From: Sciscionella sediminilitoris
GTDB taxonomy: Bacteria > Actinomycetota > Actinomycetes > Mycobacteriales > Pseudonocardiaceae
Assembly (NCBI RefSeq): GCF_000737195.2
Contig: NZ_JALM01000051.1
Location: 1-64,000 of the forward strand
Direction of reading: 5' to 3'
Length of the DNA stretch: 64,000 nt
Position numbers and translations under genes: made by a program. This document shows, piece after piece, positions 8,107-16,272 of this stretch (positions are counted from its first letter, which is position 1; each line of letters opens with the position of its first letter). Below the pieces are notes generated by a model. The model had not been told where the DNA came from and did no database searches. It saw only the letters and a list, made by a program, of their open reading frames with translations.

Positions 8107-9393
8107 ATGGCGTCCGACATTGTGCCGATCGAACTCGGCCTGCCCCAAGGTGATCTCGTCACCCTGTGGGCCCCGCGGTGGCGGGAGGACGGCGAGGAAT
8201 GGGAGGCCTTCCTCGGCGACGAGGACGACCTCTACGGCTTCGAGAACCCCGCCCAGCTGGCGGCCTTCGTCCGTACCGTTCCCTCGCACGATCTGGCCGA
8301 CCACCCAGCCTGGCACGTGGTAGCCGGCCTCGCGGCCAGCGAACTCGTGCCCGATGACGACCACTCCTACGACCTCGTCGGAGTGCCCGAGCTCGTGGCG
8401 GAGAACCCCGACTCGTGGACCATCTCCGAGCTGGACGAGATCGTCGGGATGGTGCGTTCCATCGCCGAGGTCTGCGAGCTGGAGAAGACCGAGGAAGTGC
8501 TCGGCTCGACCCAGGGATTCCGGCTGCTGCATCAGGGCACCCTGCCGTTCACCGGCAAGGACGGGCAGCGCGTCTGGGAGGAGCTCTGCGAGGTCGTCGC
8601 CGAGCGCTGGGACGAGGTGCTCGACGAGATCGACGAGATCGTCTCGGTCCCCGGCGTGGACGCCGCGGCCGTCGCCAAGGCGGACGAGGAGCTCGCCGCC
8701 TACTCCGCCGAGGTCAACGACGACGAGGACGAAGAGGACGAAGCCGGTCTCGTCGGTGTGGACAGCGACGACATCGACAGCGAAGAGGAAACCGCCACTC
8801 CGGCCCTCGGCAGCGAGGACGAGGAGGAGGAACCCGGCTTCTGGGCCGAGATCGGTATCGATCCGATCAAGATCATCGCCGACGGCACCGAGTACTACAC
8901 CCTGCGCTGCTACCTCGACGACAAGCCGATCTTCCTCGGCTCCGAGGGCCGCATCGACGTGTTCGGCTCGCCGCGCGCCCTGGTCCGCCACATCGCCGGT
9001 GGCGAGGCCGCCGAATCCGGCTCGGCCCTCACCGAGGTCGCCACCTGGAGCGAGGTCGCCACCAAGGCCACCGCGGGTGAGCTCGAGGTGGAGGTCGACG
9101 AGGAGAACACCTACGTGCTCACCGGGATCGCCGAGGACATCGCCGAGGGCCCGGACGCGATCGACCCCAACCAGCTCGACCTCGCCGTCGAACTGTTCGG
9201 GGACGCGGCGCAGTGGGCCGGGGACGACTCGGTGGACGAGGCGCTGGCGCCCGCGGAGAGCCTCGGCTGGTTCATCTCCTTCGTGCTGCGCCCCGACCCG
9301 ACCAGGCTGGCCCCCAGCGAGCCCTACACCGACGAGGAAGCTGCCTGGCGCGAGCTCGCCCAGAACTTCGAAGAGCGCCTCCGCACCCACTGA
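8107..9393 (+). CDS. Conserved acidic actinobacterial protein of unknown function
   Basis: Protein of 428 residues starting MASDIVPIELGLPQGDLVTLW, behind a CAGGAGAG ribosome site. An N-terminal globular part (1-190) is joined by a very acidic linker (about 195-245, runs of D/E such as NDDEDEEDEA) to a C-terminal domain starting near 247 (FWAEIGIDPIKIIADGTEYYTLRCYLDD). Related actinobacterial proteins are, as I recall, often labelled primosomal protein; I see no helicase, DNA-binding or PriA/DnaT feature to support that label. It is probably cytosolic. It is the last gene before the 334-bp gap that leads to the WXG-like operon. Confidence 0.8.
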   Translation: MASDIVPIELGLPQGDLVTLWAPRWREDGEEWEAFLGDEDDLYGFENPAQLAAFVRTVPSHDLADHPAWHVVAGLAASELVPDDDHSYDLVGVPELVAENPDSWTISELDEIVGMVRSIAEVCELEKTEEVLGSTQGFRLLHQGTLPFTGKDGQRVWEELCEVVAERWDEVLDEIDEIVSVPGVDAAAVAKADEELAAYSAEVNDDEDEEDEAGLVGVDSDDIDSEEETATPALGSEDEEEEPGFWAEIGIDPIKIIADGTEYYTLRCYLDDKPIFLGSEGRIDVFGSPRALVRHIAGGEAAESGSALTEVATWSEVATKATAGELEVEVDEENTYVLTGIAEDIAEGPDAIDPNQLDLAVELFGDAAQWAGDDSVDEALAPAESLGWFISFVLRPDPTRLAPSEPYTDEEAAWRELAQNFEERLRTH

Positions 9394-9727
9394 ATTCCTG
9401 TTGCCGGCGGGCCTGAGTGGTGGGTCCGGTAGCGGAACCTCCGGCGCCACCTCGCTCCGGGATCGGCCTCCTCGTGTATCCCCCATACACCACGTCGGCG
9501 CTGTCCTCGGGAGGCGAAGCCGGAGAACCCGCCGCGGTGCCGGTTGCTTGGTGGCGAAGGCGCTACGCCGTCAAACCCGACGGTCCGAACCCCCTGATCG
9601 GTCGTCTCTCGCGCGCTGCTTTGCCGTTTCGGCACCGTTCGAGGAAAATATGCGCCATCATTCCTCTTGAACGGAACCGTGGCCGGAGCCGCCGCGTCCG
9701 AGGATTGGCCGACGAACGGGGAGCACG
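9394..9727. other. Intergenic region with a perfect 6-bp palindrome
   Basis: This 334-bp gap has no credible gene. It contains the inverted repeat GTGTAT-CCCCC-ATACAC (9474-9490), which could be an operator for the downstream WXG-like operon. A moderately AT-rich patch (GAGGAAAATATGCGCC, near 9640-9655) may hold that operon's promoter. No clear -35/-10 pair could be fixed. Confidence 0.4.
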
Positions 9728-10057
9728 GTGGAGAACATCAGGGCGGATCTGAACGAACTCGGGAGCTATTCCTCGAAGGCTTCCGGGCTCTCCGAGCACA
9801 TCGGCTCGATCGCGGGCAAGCACCTCGCCGATCAGCACATCGGCGCGGACATGCTCGGTGACCTCGGCGAGGAGTCCGGGCTGCACGGCAGGATCTCCGC
9901 GCACATCGGCTCGTTGCACGGCGCGACGAACACGGCCTCGAGTTACGTGCAGAGCCTGGGGCACGCGGTCTCCGGGGCGCACGGCGACTACCAGTCCGAC
10001 GCCGAGGCGCACAAGGCCACCTTCGACAAGATCCGCAACGAGCAGCTGGGACAGTAG
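9728..10057 (+). CDS. Small helical EspC/WXG100-like protein
   Basis: Protein of 109 residues from a GTG start just after GGGGAGCACG. It is predicted to be almost wholly helical, Ala/Gly/His/Ser-rich, and has no signal peptide. Length, helix pattern and position directly before a WXG-type NlpC/P60 gene match the EspC/DUF2580-like small partners of type VII-secretion substrates. A strict WxG turn is absent, so this is a structural analogy. Twenty-one bases separate it from the next gene, and it is probably the first gene of the operon. Confidence 0.75.
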   Translation: MENIRADLNELGSYSSKASGLSEHIGSIAGKHLADQHIGADMLGDLGEESGLHGRISAHIGSLHGATNTASSYVQSLGHAVSGAHGDYQSDAEAHKATFDKIRNEQLGQ

Positions 10058-10078
10058 ACCGAGGGGGAAGGCCAGGCG

Positions 10079-11164
10079 ATGGGCGACATCAACGTCGAGT
10101 CCTACATGGGGCCGCTCAACACGGCCGTGCAGAAGCTGACCATCAACGAGGGCGCGGCAGGCAAGGTGCAGGGCAGCCTGAGCAGCGCCTCCTCCGCGCT
10201 GGACGACAGTGCCGCACAGGCCAAGGGGGACGCGGGCAAGCTGCGTTCGGAGTGGTCCGGCGGCAAGGGCACCACCTTCGAGGGCAAGGCGGGACCCGCG
10301 CCCAAGGAGCTGGAGCAGGCGAGCGCGGACGCGAAGAAGATCGCCGACATGGTCGGCAACGCCACCGCGAAGCTCAAGGCCGCCCAGCAGGAGGTGCAGC
10401 AGCTGCGCGACGAGTTCCGGCAGAAGGCGCAGGCCATCGCGGACGTGGCCAACGCCGCCAAGGACAATCCCAGCCTGCAACAGCAGGCCACCGGGATGCT
10501 CGAGCAGATGAAGGCCCAGTACGCGCAGGCCGCCGCCAAGATCGTGGCCGCGGCCAAGGGCGCGCTGTCCGAGGGCGGGGGCAACGCGGGCGGGACCACC
10601 ACCGCGAGCGCCGGGCCCAGCAACGCGGGCAGCATCGGCTCCAGCGGTGGTGGAAGCGGGGGCACCGGCGGGGGCGGTGGCGGCGGTGGAGCAGGAGGAA
10701 CCACCCCCTCCTCCGGGAAGGCCGAGTTCGTCGAACCGCCCAAGAACAACTACAACGACGGCACCAAGAAGGTGCAGCTGCCCGGCGGCAAGGAGGTCGA
10801 GGCGCCGAACGAGCGTGCGGCCGCCGCGGTGCGCGCCGCGCTCAGCCGCAAGGGACTGCCGTACGTGTGGGGCGGCACCAACCCGACCAAGGGCATGGAC
10901 TGCTCCGGGCTGACCCAGTGGTCCTACGGCCAGGCCGGGATCAAGATCCCGCGCACCGCGGCCAGCCAGACCGTCGGGCAGAAGGTCGACCCGAAGGACA
11001 TGCAGCCCGGCGATCTGCTCATCTGGACCGGGCACGTGGCGATGTACATCGGTGACGGGCAGATCATCGAGGAACCGCAGCCCGGGGAGAACTGCCACAT
11101 CCGGCCGGTGCGCATGACGAACGCGGGCGAGAAGATGCTCGGCGTGTTCCGGCCCGCGGCGTAA
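10079..11164 (+). CDS. WXG100-like domain fused to NlpC/P60 peptidoglycan hydrolase
   Basis: Protein of 361 residues. Residues 1-155 are helical with a WSG turn at about 59-61 (SEWSGGKG), like WXG100 proteins. A Gly/Ser-rich linker covers about 160-215. The C-terminal NlpC/P60 domain carries the nucleophile Cys in GMDCSGLTQW and the His in WTGHVAMYIGDG, so it should be an active D,L-endopeptidase cleaving peptidoglycan stem peptides. There is no Sec signal peptide, so export by a type VII system through the WXG-like part is the likely route. AGGGGGAAGG precedes the ATG. It is the second gene of a five-gene operon. Confidence 0.88.
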   Translation: MGDINVESYMGPLNTAVQKLTINEGAAGKVQGSLSSASSALDDSAAQAKGDAGKLRSEWSGGKGTTFEGKAGPAPKELEQASADAKKIADMVGNATAKLKAAQQEVQQLRDEFRQKAQAIADVANAAKDNPSLQQQATGMLEQMKAQYAQAAAKIVAAAKGALSEGGGNAGGTTTASAGPSNAGSIGSSGGGSGGTGGGGGGGGAGGTTPSSGKAEFVEPPKNNYNDGTKKVQLPGGKEVEAPNERAAAAVRAALSRKGLPYVWGGTNPTKGMDCSGLTQWSYGQAGIKIPRTAASQTVGQKVDPKDMQPGDLLIWTGHVAMYIGDGQIIEEPQPGENCHIRPVRMTNAGEKMLGVFRPAA

Positions 11165-11173
11165 GGTCGGCGC

Positions 11174-11566
11174 ATGAACTTCGCGGAGTTCTCCCGCGCC
11201 GCGCAACACCAGCGCGAGCAGCGTGTGTACGAGCACAGCGAACGGGTCAAGGAATCGGTCGCCGGCTCCGGCCCGCTGACCGGTTCGGCGAGCAGCGCGG
11301 ACGGAACGGTCACCGTCGAGGTCGCCGCGGGCGGGCTGCTGCGCGGGGTGCGGATCTCCCCGCAGGCACTCACCAGGGGCGCACCCGCGCTGCGGGCGAG
11401 CATCCTCACCGCGGCGAAGAAGGCGACCGCGCGGGCCAACCACCGCGCCCAGCAGGCGTTCGCCAAGGCGATGGGCGAGCCGGGCGCGGACACCGCCCGC
11501 CGGCTCGGGCTCGGCTACGATCCCGCGCTGCTCGAGGACGAGGAACCACCGAGGAGCTGGCGGTGA
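11174..11566 (+). CDS. YbaB/EbfC-like protein
   Basis: Protein of 130 residues with the YbaB fold pattern: an N-terminal helix, the strand pair TGSASSADGTVTVEVAAGG-LLRGVRIS, then long C-terminal helices (ALRASILTAAKKATARANHRAQ). Classical YbaB proteins bind DNA. In actinobacteria many YbaB-like paralogues sit beside WXG/ESX substrates and may act as chaperones or adaptors. It starts nine bases after the hydrolase gene and ends in a GTGA overlap with the next YbaB-like gene. Confidence 0.8.
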   Translation: MNFAEFSRAAQHQREQRVYEHSERVKESVAGSGPLTGSASSADGTVTVEVAAGGLLRGVRISPQALTRGAPALRASILTAAKKATARANHRAQQAFAKAMGEPGADTARRLGLGYDPALLEDEEPPRSWR

Positions 11567-12138
11567 CCGGACCGAACGAACCGAACGGGCCGCGTCCCGG
11601 AATGCGCCCGGACGCGATGGGGTATCTGCCGAACGGGCGCCCCACCACCGAACGGCTGGTGCAGGACGCAGAGGAACGCCTGGAGCGGGCCGAGAAGCTG
11701 CCCGAGGCGCTCACCTCCATCCGGGGCTGGGCGGTCAACGAGCCGGAGACGATCACGGTCACCGTGAACAACCTCGGCGAACTGGTGGACATCGACATCG
11801 CCGAGATCGTGCTCACCGCCGACCCCACGGCGATCGGCGAGCAGATCGTGCGGCTCGCCGCCGAGGCACACCGCGCTGCGCAGGCCGAAGGGCTCGGCGT
11901 GCTCGCCCCGGTCGTCGGCGATGCGCAGGTCCTCGAACTGGCGCGGGAAGCGGGACTGGCCGAGCGCATCGAGCCGGACGCCCCCGTGGTCGCACACGAG
12001 GACGGCATCCTCACCCCGGGTTCCGCGCTGGAGCCGGAACCGGTTCACAGCGATACATCCGCTCCGGGACGAGACTGGCAGGAAGACGAGGACGACATCA
12101 GCCAGTTCGACTTCTCCAGATTCCGCTCCGATCGCTGA
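11563..12138 (+). CDS. YbaB-like protein with acidic C-terminal tail ending DFSRFRSDR
   Basis: Protein of 191 residues from a GTG overlapping the previous stop. The middle part (about 30-110) repeats the YbaB pattern (GWAVNEPETITVTVNNLGEL followed by helices). The last 20 residues are an acidic run leading to FDFSRFRSDR. A closely similar tail ends the next small protein, which suggests a functional docking or export signal. Residues 1-25 are Pro/Gly/Asn-rich and probably disordered. No membrane segment is seen. Confidence 0.75.
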   Translation: MTGPNEPNGPRPGMRPDAMGYLPNGRPTTERLVQDAEERLERAEKLPEALTSIRGWAVNEPETITVTVNNLGELVDIDIAEIVLTADPTAIGEQIVRLAAEAHRAAQAEGLGVLAPVVGDAQVLELAREAGLAERIEPDAPVVAHEDGILTPGSALEPEPVHSDTSAPGRDWQEDEDDISQFDFSRFRSDR

Positions 12139-12207
12139 ACGCGACCTCGACCGCCGAAACCTGGCACAATCACCGCCACCACGCGCAACGGATGGATGTG
12201 GGCAACG

Positions 12208-12372
12208 ATGACCGAACCCAGCACGCCGGAGACCCCGCGGCCGCCCGCCGAGTTCACCGACGACACCCCGACTCCCCCGAGCGGGCTGTCCATCGAGGCA
12301 CGGCAGTGGCAGCAGGACGACCAGGAAGACGTGCGCGAGCTCGACTTCAACCAGTTCCGGACCGACCGCTGA
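12208..12372 (+). CDS. 54-residue protein sharing the YbaB-like neighbour's C-terminal tail
   Basis: Small gene coding for 54 residues: a Pro/Thr-rich N-terminus followed by WQQDDQEDVRELDFNQFRTDR. This tail aligns with the end of the preceding protein (WQEDEDDISQFDFSRFRSDR): the Trp-Gln, the acidic run and DFxxFRxDR are shared. Two neighbouring proteins keeping the same tail is good evidence that this frame is translated. The start is uncertain: ATG at 12208 follows GTGGG, and an in-frame ATG at 12196 would add four residues. The 3' end overlaps the convergent MFS gene by 26 bp. Function unknown; probably a partner of the WXG-like operon. Confidence 0.7.
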   Translation: MTEPSTPETPRPPAEFTDDTPTPPSGLSIEARQWQQDDQEDVRELDFNQFRTDR

Positions 12373-13555
12373 CCGGTTCCGGATCGGCCGTCATCCGCTC
12401 CCCGGAGACCGGGGTGACCACGATCGCGAGCAGCGGGAACGCGGTGGCGATCACGAACGCCATGCCATAGCCCGTCGCGCCGATCAGCGCGCCGAGCAGC
12501 GGCGGGGTCAGCGCGGCGGAGACGTTCTGCGCCGCGTTCTGCGTGCCGAGCGCCCGGCCCGCCCAGTCCGGGCCCGCCAGCTCGGCGACCGAGGCGAACG
12601 CCAGCCCGTTGTCCGCGACGGTGAGCACCGCGCCCAATCCGAGCGCGAGGATCGCCAGCCACGGGGTCCAGGCGTCCCCGAGCGCGAACAGCAGCAGCAC
12701 CCCCGCGCTGGCCACGGCGAGCAGCCGCATCGGGCGCAGCCGGGACCCGGCCCGATCCGACCACCAGCCCGCACCGATCCGGCCGAACGCGCCCGCCAGC
12801 TGGAAGCCGGCCACCACCACCCCGGCGAACTGCGGGGCCCAGCCGTCCGCACGCACCAGGTACTCCAGCGCGAAGGCCGAGATCGCGAACTGCGGCACCA
12901 CGAGCAGGGTGCTCGCCGCGTGCAGCCGGGCGAGCACCGGCGAACCGCGATAGGGCGAGCGGGACCGCCGGACCCGCCGCGTGCCCGCCGGACGGGCCGG
13001 GTCCCGCGCGAACACCGCGACGAGCGCCGCACCCAGCACCGAGAACAGCGCGGGGAACACCAGCGCGAGGCGGAACCCCCAGGCCGCGCCCAGCATCGGG
13101 AGCCCGAGCGAGGCGAGCGCGGCACCCACCGGCTGCGCGGTCTGGCGCAGCGCCATCGCCCTGCCCCGCTCGTCCGCGGCGAACCAGCCGAGCACCAGCT
13201 TGCCGCTGGCCGCGTTCACCGAGGCCGCCGCGGCACCCGCGACTCCGAGCAGCACGGTGAGCGCGGTCAGCCCGTGCACCGCGGCGGCCACGTACAGCAC
13301 CAGCAGCCCGGAAACACCGAGCCCCAGGGCGAGCGGGTACCGCTCACCGAACCGATCCACGACCGCTCCCCAGGGGATCAGCCCGATGGTCAGCCCGGCG
13401 AGCGGGGCCGCGGCCACCACACCGGCCCCGGAAAGCGCGAGCCCCTCCTGCGAACGCAGCGCGGGGATCAGCGAGGGCATCCCGTAGAGGAACGAACAGC
13501 TCCCGACCTGGGCGAACCACCCGAGGCCGAGCATCAGCCAGCGATTACGCATCAC
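12347..13555 (-). CDS. Major facilitator superfamily transporter
   Basis: Protein of 402 residues with about twelve hydrophobic segments. The MFS loop signature between helices 2 and 3 is visible (WGAVVDRFGERYPLA), with a weaker repeat in the second half (GAGWWSDRAGSRLRP). The short positively charged central loop is typical. The family moves small solutes or drugs by proton coupling, and the substrate is not predictable. The start is the first of two adjacent ATGs. Its 3' end overlaps the 54-residue gene on the other strand. Confidence 0.88.
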   Translation of the reverse strand: MMRNRWLMLGLGWFAQVGSCSFLYGMPSLIPALRSQEGLALSGAGVVAAAPLAGLTIGLIPWGAVVDRFGERYPLALGLGVSGLLVLYVAAAVHGLTALTVLLGVAGAAAASVNAASGKLVLGWFAADERGRAMALRQTAQPVGAALASLGLPMLGAAWGFRLALVFPALFSVLGAALVAVFARDPARPAGTRRVRRSRSPYRGSPVLARLHAASTLLVVPQFAISAFALEYLVRADGWAPQFAGVVVAGFQLAGAFGRIGAGWWSDRAGSRLRPMRLLAVASAGVLLLFALGDAWTPWLAILALGLGAVLTVADNGLAFASVAELAGPDWAGRALGTQNAAQNVSAALTPPLLGALIGATGYGMAFVIATAFPLLAIVVTPVSGERMTADPEPVSGRSGTG

Positions 13556-13639
13556 GTCTCATATCTCAGGAACGGACTCCTGCCATATGGACGTTAGTGA
13601 GCAGGGCTCAGTAACCGCAACCTCCGTCCCAGCGAGTGG

Positions 13640-14746
13640 TCAGCCCTCGTGCCAGGTCAGTGCCGCGTAGCCGGGTTTGATCTGGTTATTGATGATCTCG
13701 AGCCGGTCGTCGAATCCGATGAAGGCCGATTTCATCGCATTCACCGTGAACCACTGAAGATCACTGAGCGTATAACCGAACGTGTCGGCGAGCTTGCGCA
13801 TTTCGGAGGTCATCGTGCAGTGGCTCATCAAACGATTGTCCGTATTCACGGTGACCCGGAAACGAAGCGCGGAAAGCAGTTTGATCGGGTGCTCCTCGAT
13901 CGAATTCGCCGCCCCGGTCTGCACATTCGAGGAGGGGCACATCTCCAGCGGGATTCGCCGGTCCCGCACGTAGGAGGCGAGCCTGCCCAGCTGGGCCGAT
14001 CCGTCCCCGGCGGCCTTGATGTCGTCCATGATCCGCACCCCGTGCCCGAGCCGTTCGGCACCGCAGTGCTGGATGGCCTCCCAGATCGAGGGCAGCCCGA
14101 AGCCCTCACCCGCGTGGATGGTGAAGTGCGCGTTCTGCTGGCGCAGGTACTCGAAGGCGTCCAGGTTGCGGGTGGGCGGGAACCCGGCCTCCGGGCCCGC
14201 GATGTCGAACCCGACCACCCCGGAGTCCCGGTAGCGCACCGCGAGCTCGGCGATCTCCAGCGAGCGCGCGTTCTGCCGCATCGCGCACAGCAGGGTGCCG
14301 ATCCGGATCCGGTGGCCGCCCTCGGCCGCCTCGCGCACCCCCTCGGCGAACCCGGCCTGCACCGCCTCCACGATCTGCTCGAGCCGCATACCCTGCTCGG
14401 TGAACAGTTCCGGCGCGTACCGGATCTCGGCGTAGACGATGCCGTCCGCCGCGTAGTCCAGCACGCACTCCTTGGCCACCCGGCGCACCGCCTCCTCGTG
14501 CTGCATGACGCCGACGGTGTGCACGAAGGTCTCGAGATACCGTTCGAGGGAACCCGAGTCGGCGGACTCGCGGAACCACGCGCCGAGCGCGTCCGCCTCC
14601 TGCGCAGGCAGTCCGGGGTAGCCGAACTGGTCGGCGAGTTCGATGATGGTGCCCGGCCGGGGTCCTCCGTCAAGGTGATCGTGCAGGAGAACTTTGGGGG
14701 CCGCGAGGATCTGCTCGTCGCTCGGACGATTCACTGGGTCGATCAT
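13640..14746 (-). CDS. add: Adenosine deaminase
   Basis: Protein of 368 residues converting adenosine and deoxyadenosine to inosine and deoxyinosine in purine salvage. Zinc and active-site motifs are present: HDHLDGG near residue 22, HAGEGFG (zinc His and catalytic Glu), LGHGVR, and NTDNRLMS, where the common form is NTDDP, so the second Asp is Asn here. The length is somewhat above the 330-350 of classical enzymes. It lies close to the nucleoside uptake operon but is a separate transcription unit. Confidence 0.93.
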   Translation of the reverse strand: MIDPVNRPSDEQILAAPKVLLHDHLDGGPRPGTIIELADQFGYPGLPAQEADALGAWFRESADSGSLERYLETFVHTVGVMQHEEAVRRVAKECVLDYAADGIVYAEIRYAPELFTEQGMRLEQIVEAVQAGFAEGVREAAEGGHRIRIGTLLCAMRQNARSLEIAELAVRYRDSGVVGFDIAGPEAGFPPTRNLDAFEYLRQQNAHFTIHAGEGFGLPSIWEAIQHCGAERLGHGVRIMDDIKAAGDGSAQLGRLASYVRDRRIPLEMCPSSNVQTGAANSIEEHPIKLLSALRFRVTVNTDNRLMSHCTMTSEMRKLADTFGYTLSDLQWFTVNAMKSAFIGFDDRLEIINNQIKPGYAALTWHEG

Positions 14747-15023
14747 GGGCCAACCTTACGCAATGCGACGGTAGCGGTACCATGACATCGGGTGGTCTTC
14801 ACCAGCAAAAAAGCGCGCACGGCGAGTAGTTTCCGGCGATCGCGCACACCCTGCGTGTGCATGTATTGGGTACTAATCGAATGCTCATCCCGCGAACTGA
14901 TGATATCGATTCCACTTGCCTGACAGACAATAGCGAACCCGGTGAAAAGCGCTCGCGGAATGGTGGCTAGGCTCGCGGCATCAATCAGCACGCACTCCCC
15001 AAGCCCGACCCTAGGTGGTTGCC

Positions 15024-16193
15024 GTGAACGAGATCACCCAGTCGACGATGTCTTTCGACAGGATGCGCACGATGTTGGTGCGCGCTGCCGAAATTCGGGA
15101 AAGCGAGCAGCAGCAGATCTTCGACACGCTCGACGAGATCCACGGCAAGCTCTCCTCTCTCGACTCGATCGGCGCCATCCGCAAGCGCATCTCCGAGCTG
15201 CCCGACCGCACCGAGATGAGCGTGCTCGCCGAGCGGCTCGACGAGACCGTGGCCAAGCTGGAGGCGAACGACACCGCCGTCGCCTCGCTGTCCCGCTCGG
15301 TCGAAGCGATCGTGGACAAGCTGGCCAAGCCCTTCGCCCAGCTGGACGGGCGCCTCGACGGCGTCGCCGGACGGTTCGAGGGCGTCGCGGGGCGGATGGA
15401 CGGCCTCGAGGACAAGCTCTCCAACATTCACCGCAGGCTCGACGAGCTCGAACTGCACCTGGACAAGCAGGACAACAAAACCGACGGTCTGCCGCGCGAG
15501 ATCAACGGCAACATCAAGGACCGGTTCGAGAACTTCGAGTCCAATCTCCAGGGCAAGTTCACCGATCTGGACTCCTCGGTGCGGGACACCGTCACCACGA
15601 TGTCGAACAGCATCTCGGAAAGCCGCGAGGAACTGAACTCCATGCGCAGCGACCTGAGCGGGAAGATCAGCTCGGGTACCGAGGAACTGCAGGGCGCCAT
15701 CGCCGAGACCACCGATGTACTGCACGGCAAGCTCGCCGAGAACCACGCCGCGGCGACCGACACCACGCAGATGGAACTGCTCGGTGAGCGGATCGAGGCA
15801 CTCGCCGGTGCCATCGAGTCGATCACCTCGCGGCTGGACACCGTGGAGTCCGACCTCGGCTCCCGGGTCACCGGGCTCTCCAGCGAACTGCGCACCGAGA
15901 TCGCCGGGGTCAAGGACACCGTGGAGACCCGTCCGGACGCGGAATCCCTGGATGCCCTGGTGCGCAAGGCCAACAACGAGTCCGAGCAGCGGAACGCGGG
16001 CCAGTTGGACGAGGCCATGGCCACCTTCGCCGAGCTGATCCTCGGCGGCGGAGCGGCGAACCTGCCCGCGGCCACTCCCTCGCTGCCCAAGCAGGCCGCC
16101 CGCAGGCGCACCTCGAAGGCGCGTACCAACGGGAACGGCAACACCAACGGGAACGGCAACGGCAACAAGGAGCCGGAAGACGAGTCGGTCTGA
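15024..16193 (+). CDS. Coiled-coil protein of unknown function
   Basis: Protein of 389 residues from GTG 15024, preceded by AGGTGG at a five-base distance; an earlier GTG at 15015 has no such site. Residues 10-330 are almost continuous heptad-like helix with repeated elements (FAQLDGRLDGVAGRFEGVAGRMDGL) and many ELxxRL/KL patterns, as in long coiled coils or apolipoprotein-like helices. The tail is basic and then low-complexity Asn/Gly (NGNGNTNGNGNGNK). No signal peptide or membrane segment. It is a single-gene unit closed by a strong terminator. Function is unknown; a structural or scaffold role is possible. Confidence 0.8.
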   Translation: MNEITQSTMSFDRMRTMLVRAAEIRESEQQQIFDTLDEIHGKLSSLDSIGAIRKRISELPDRTEMSVLAERLDETVAKLEANDTAVASLSRSVEAIVDKLAKPFAQLDGRLDGVAGRFEGVAGRMDGLEDKLSNIHRRLDELELHLDKQDNKTDGLPREINGNIKDRFENFESNLQGKFTDLDSSVRDTVTTMSNSISESREELNSMRSDLSGKISSGTEELQGAIAETTDVLHGKLAENHAAATDTTQMELLGERIEALAGAIESITSRLDTVESDLGSRVTGLSSELRTEIAGVKDTVETRPDAESLDALVRKANNESEQRNAGQLDEAMATFAELILGGGAANLPAATPSLPKQAARRRTSKARTNGNGNTNGNGNGNKEPEDESV

Positions 16194-16213
16194 ATTCCCC
16201 TTGCAGGAACCTG

Positions 16214-16250
16214 AAACGGGCCCCCGCTCACTGAGCGGGGGCCCGTTTTT
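16214..16250 (+). terminator. Rho-independent terminator
   Basis: Arms AAACGGGCCCCCGCTCA and TGAGCGGGGGCCCGTTT form an almost perfect long hairpin followed by T-rich sequence. It closes the coiled-coil gene and, being symmetric with flanking T runs, may also stop leftward transcription leaving deoA. Confidence 0.9.
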
Positions 16251-16272
16251 CCGTTGCCCGGCTTTCGGTTGA

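Noticed and set aside
9563..11443. 626-residue minus-strand frame opposite the WXG-like operon
   Set aside because: Compositional shadow; the plus-strand genes have NlpC/P60 and YbaB patterns and ribosome sites.
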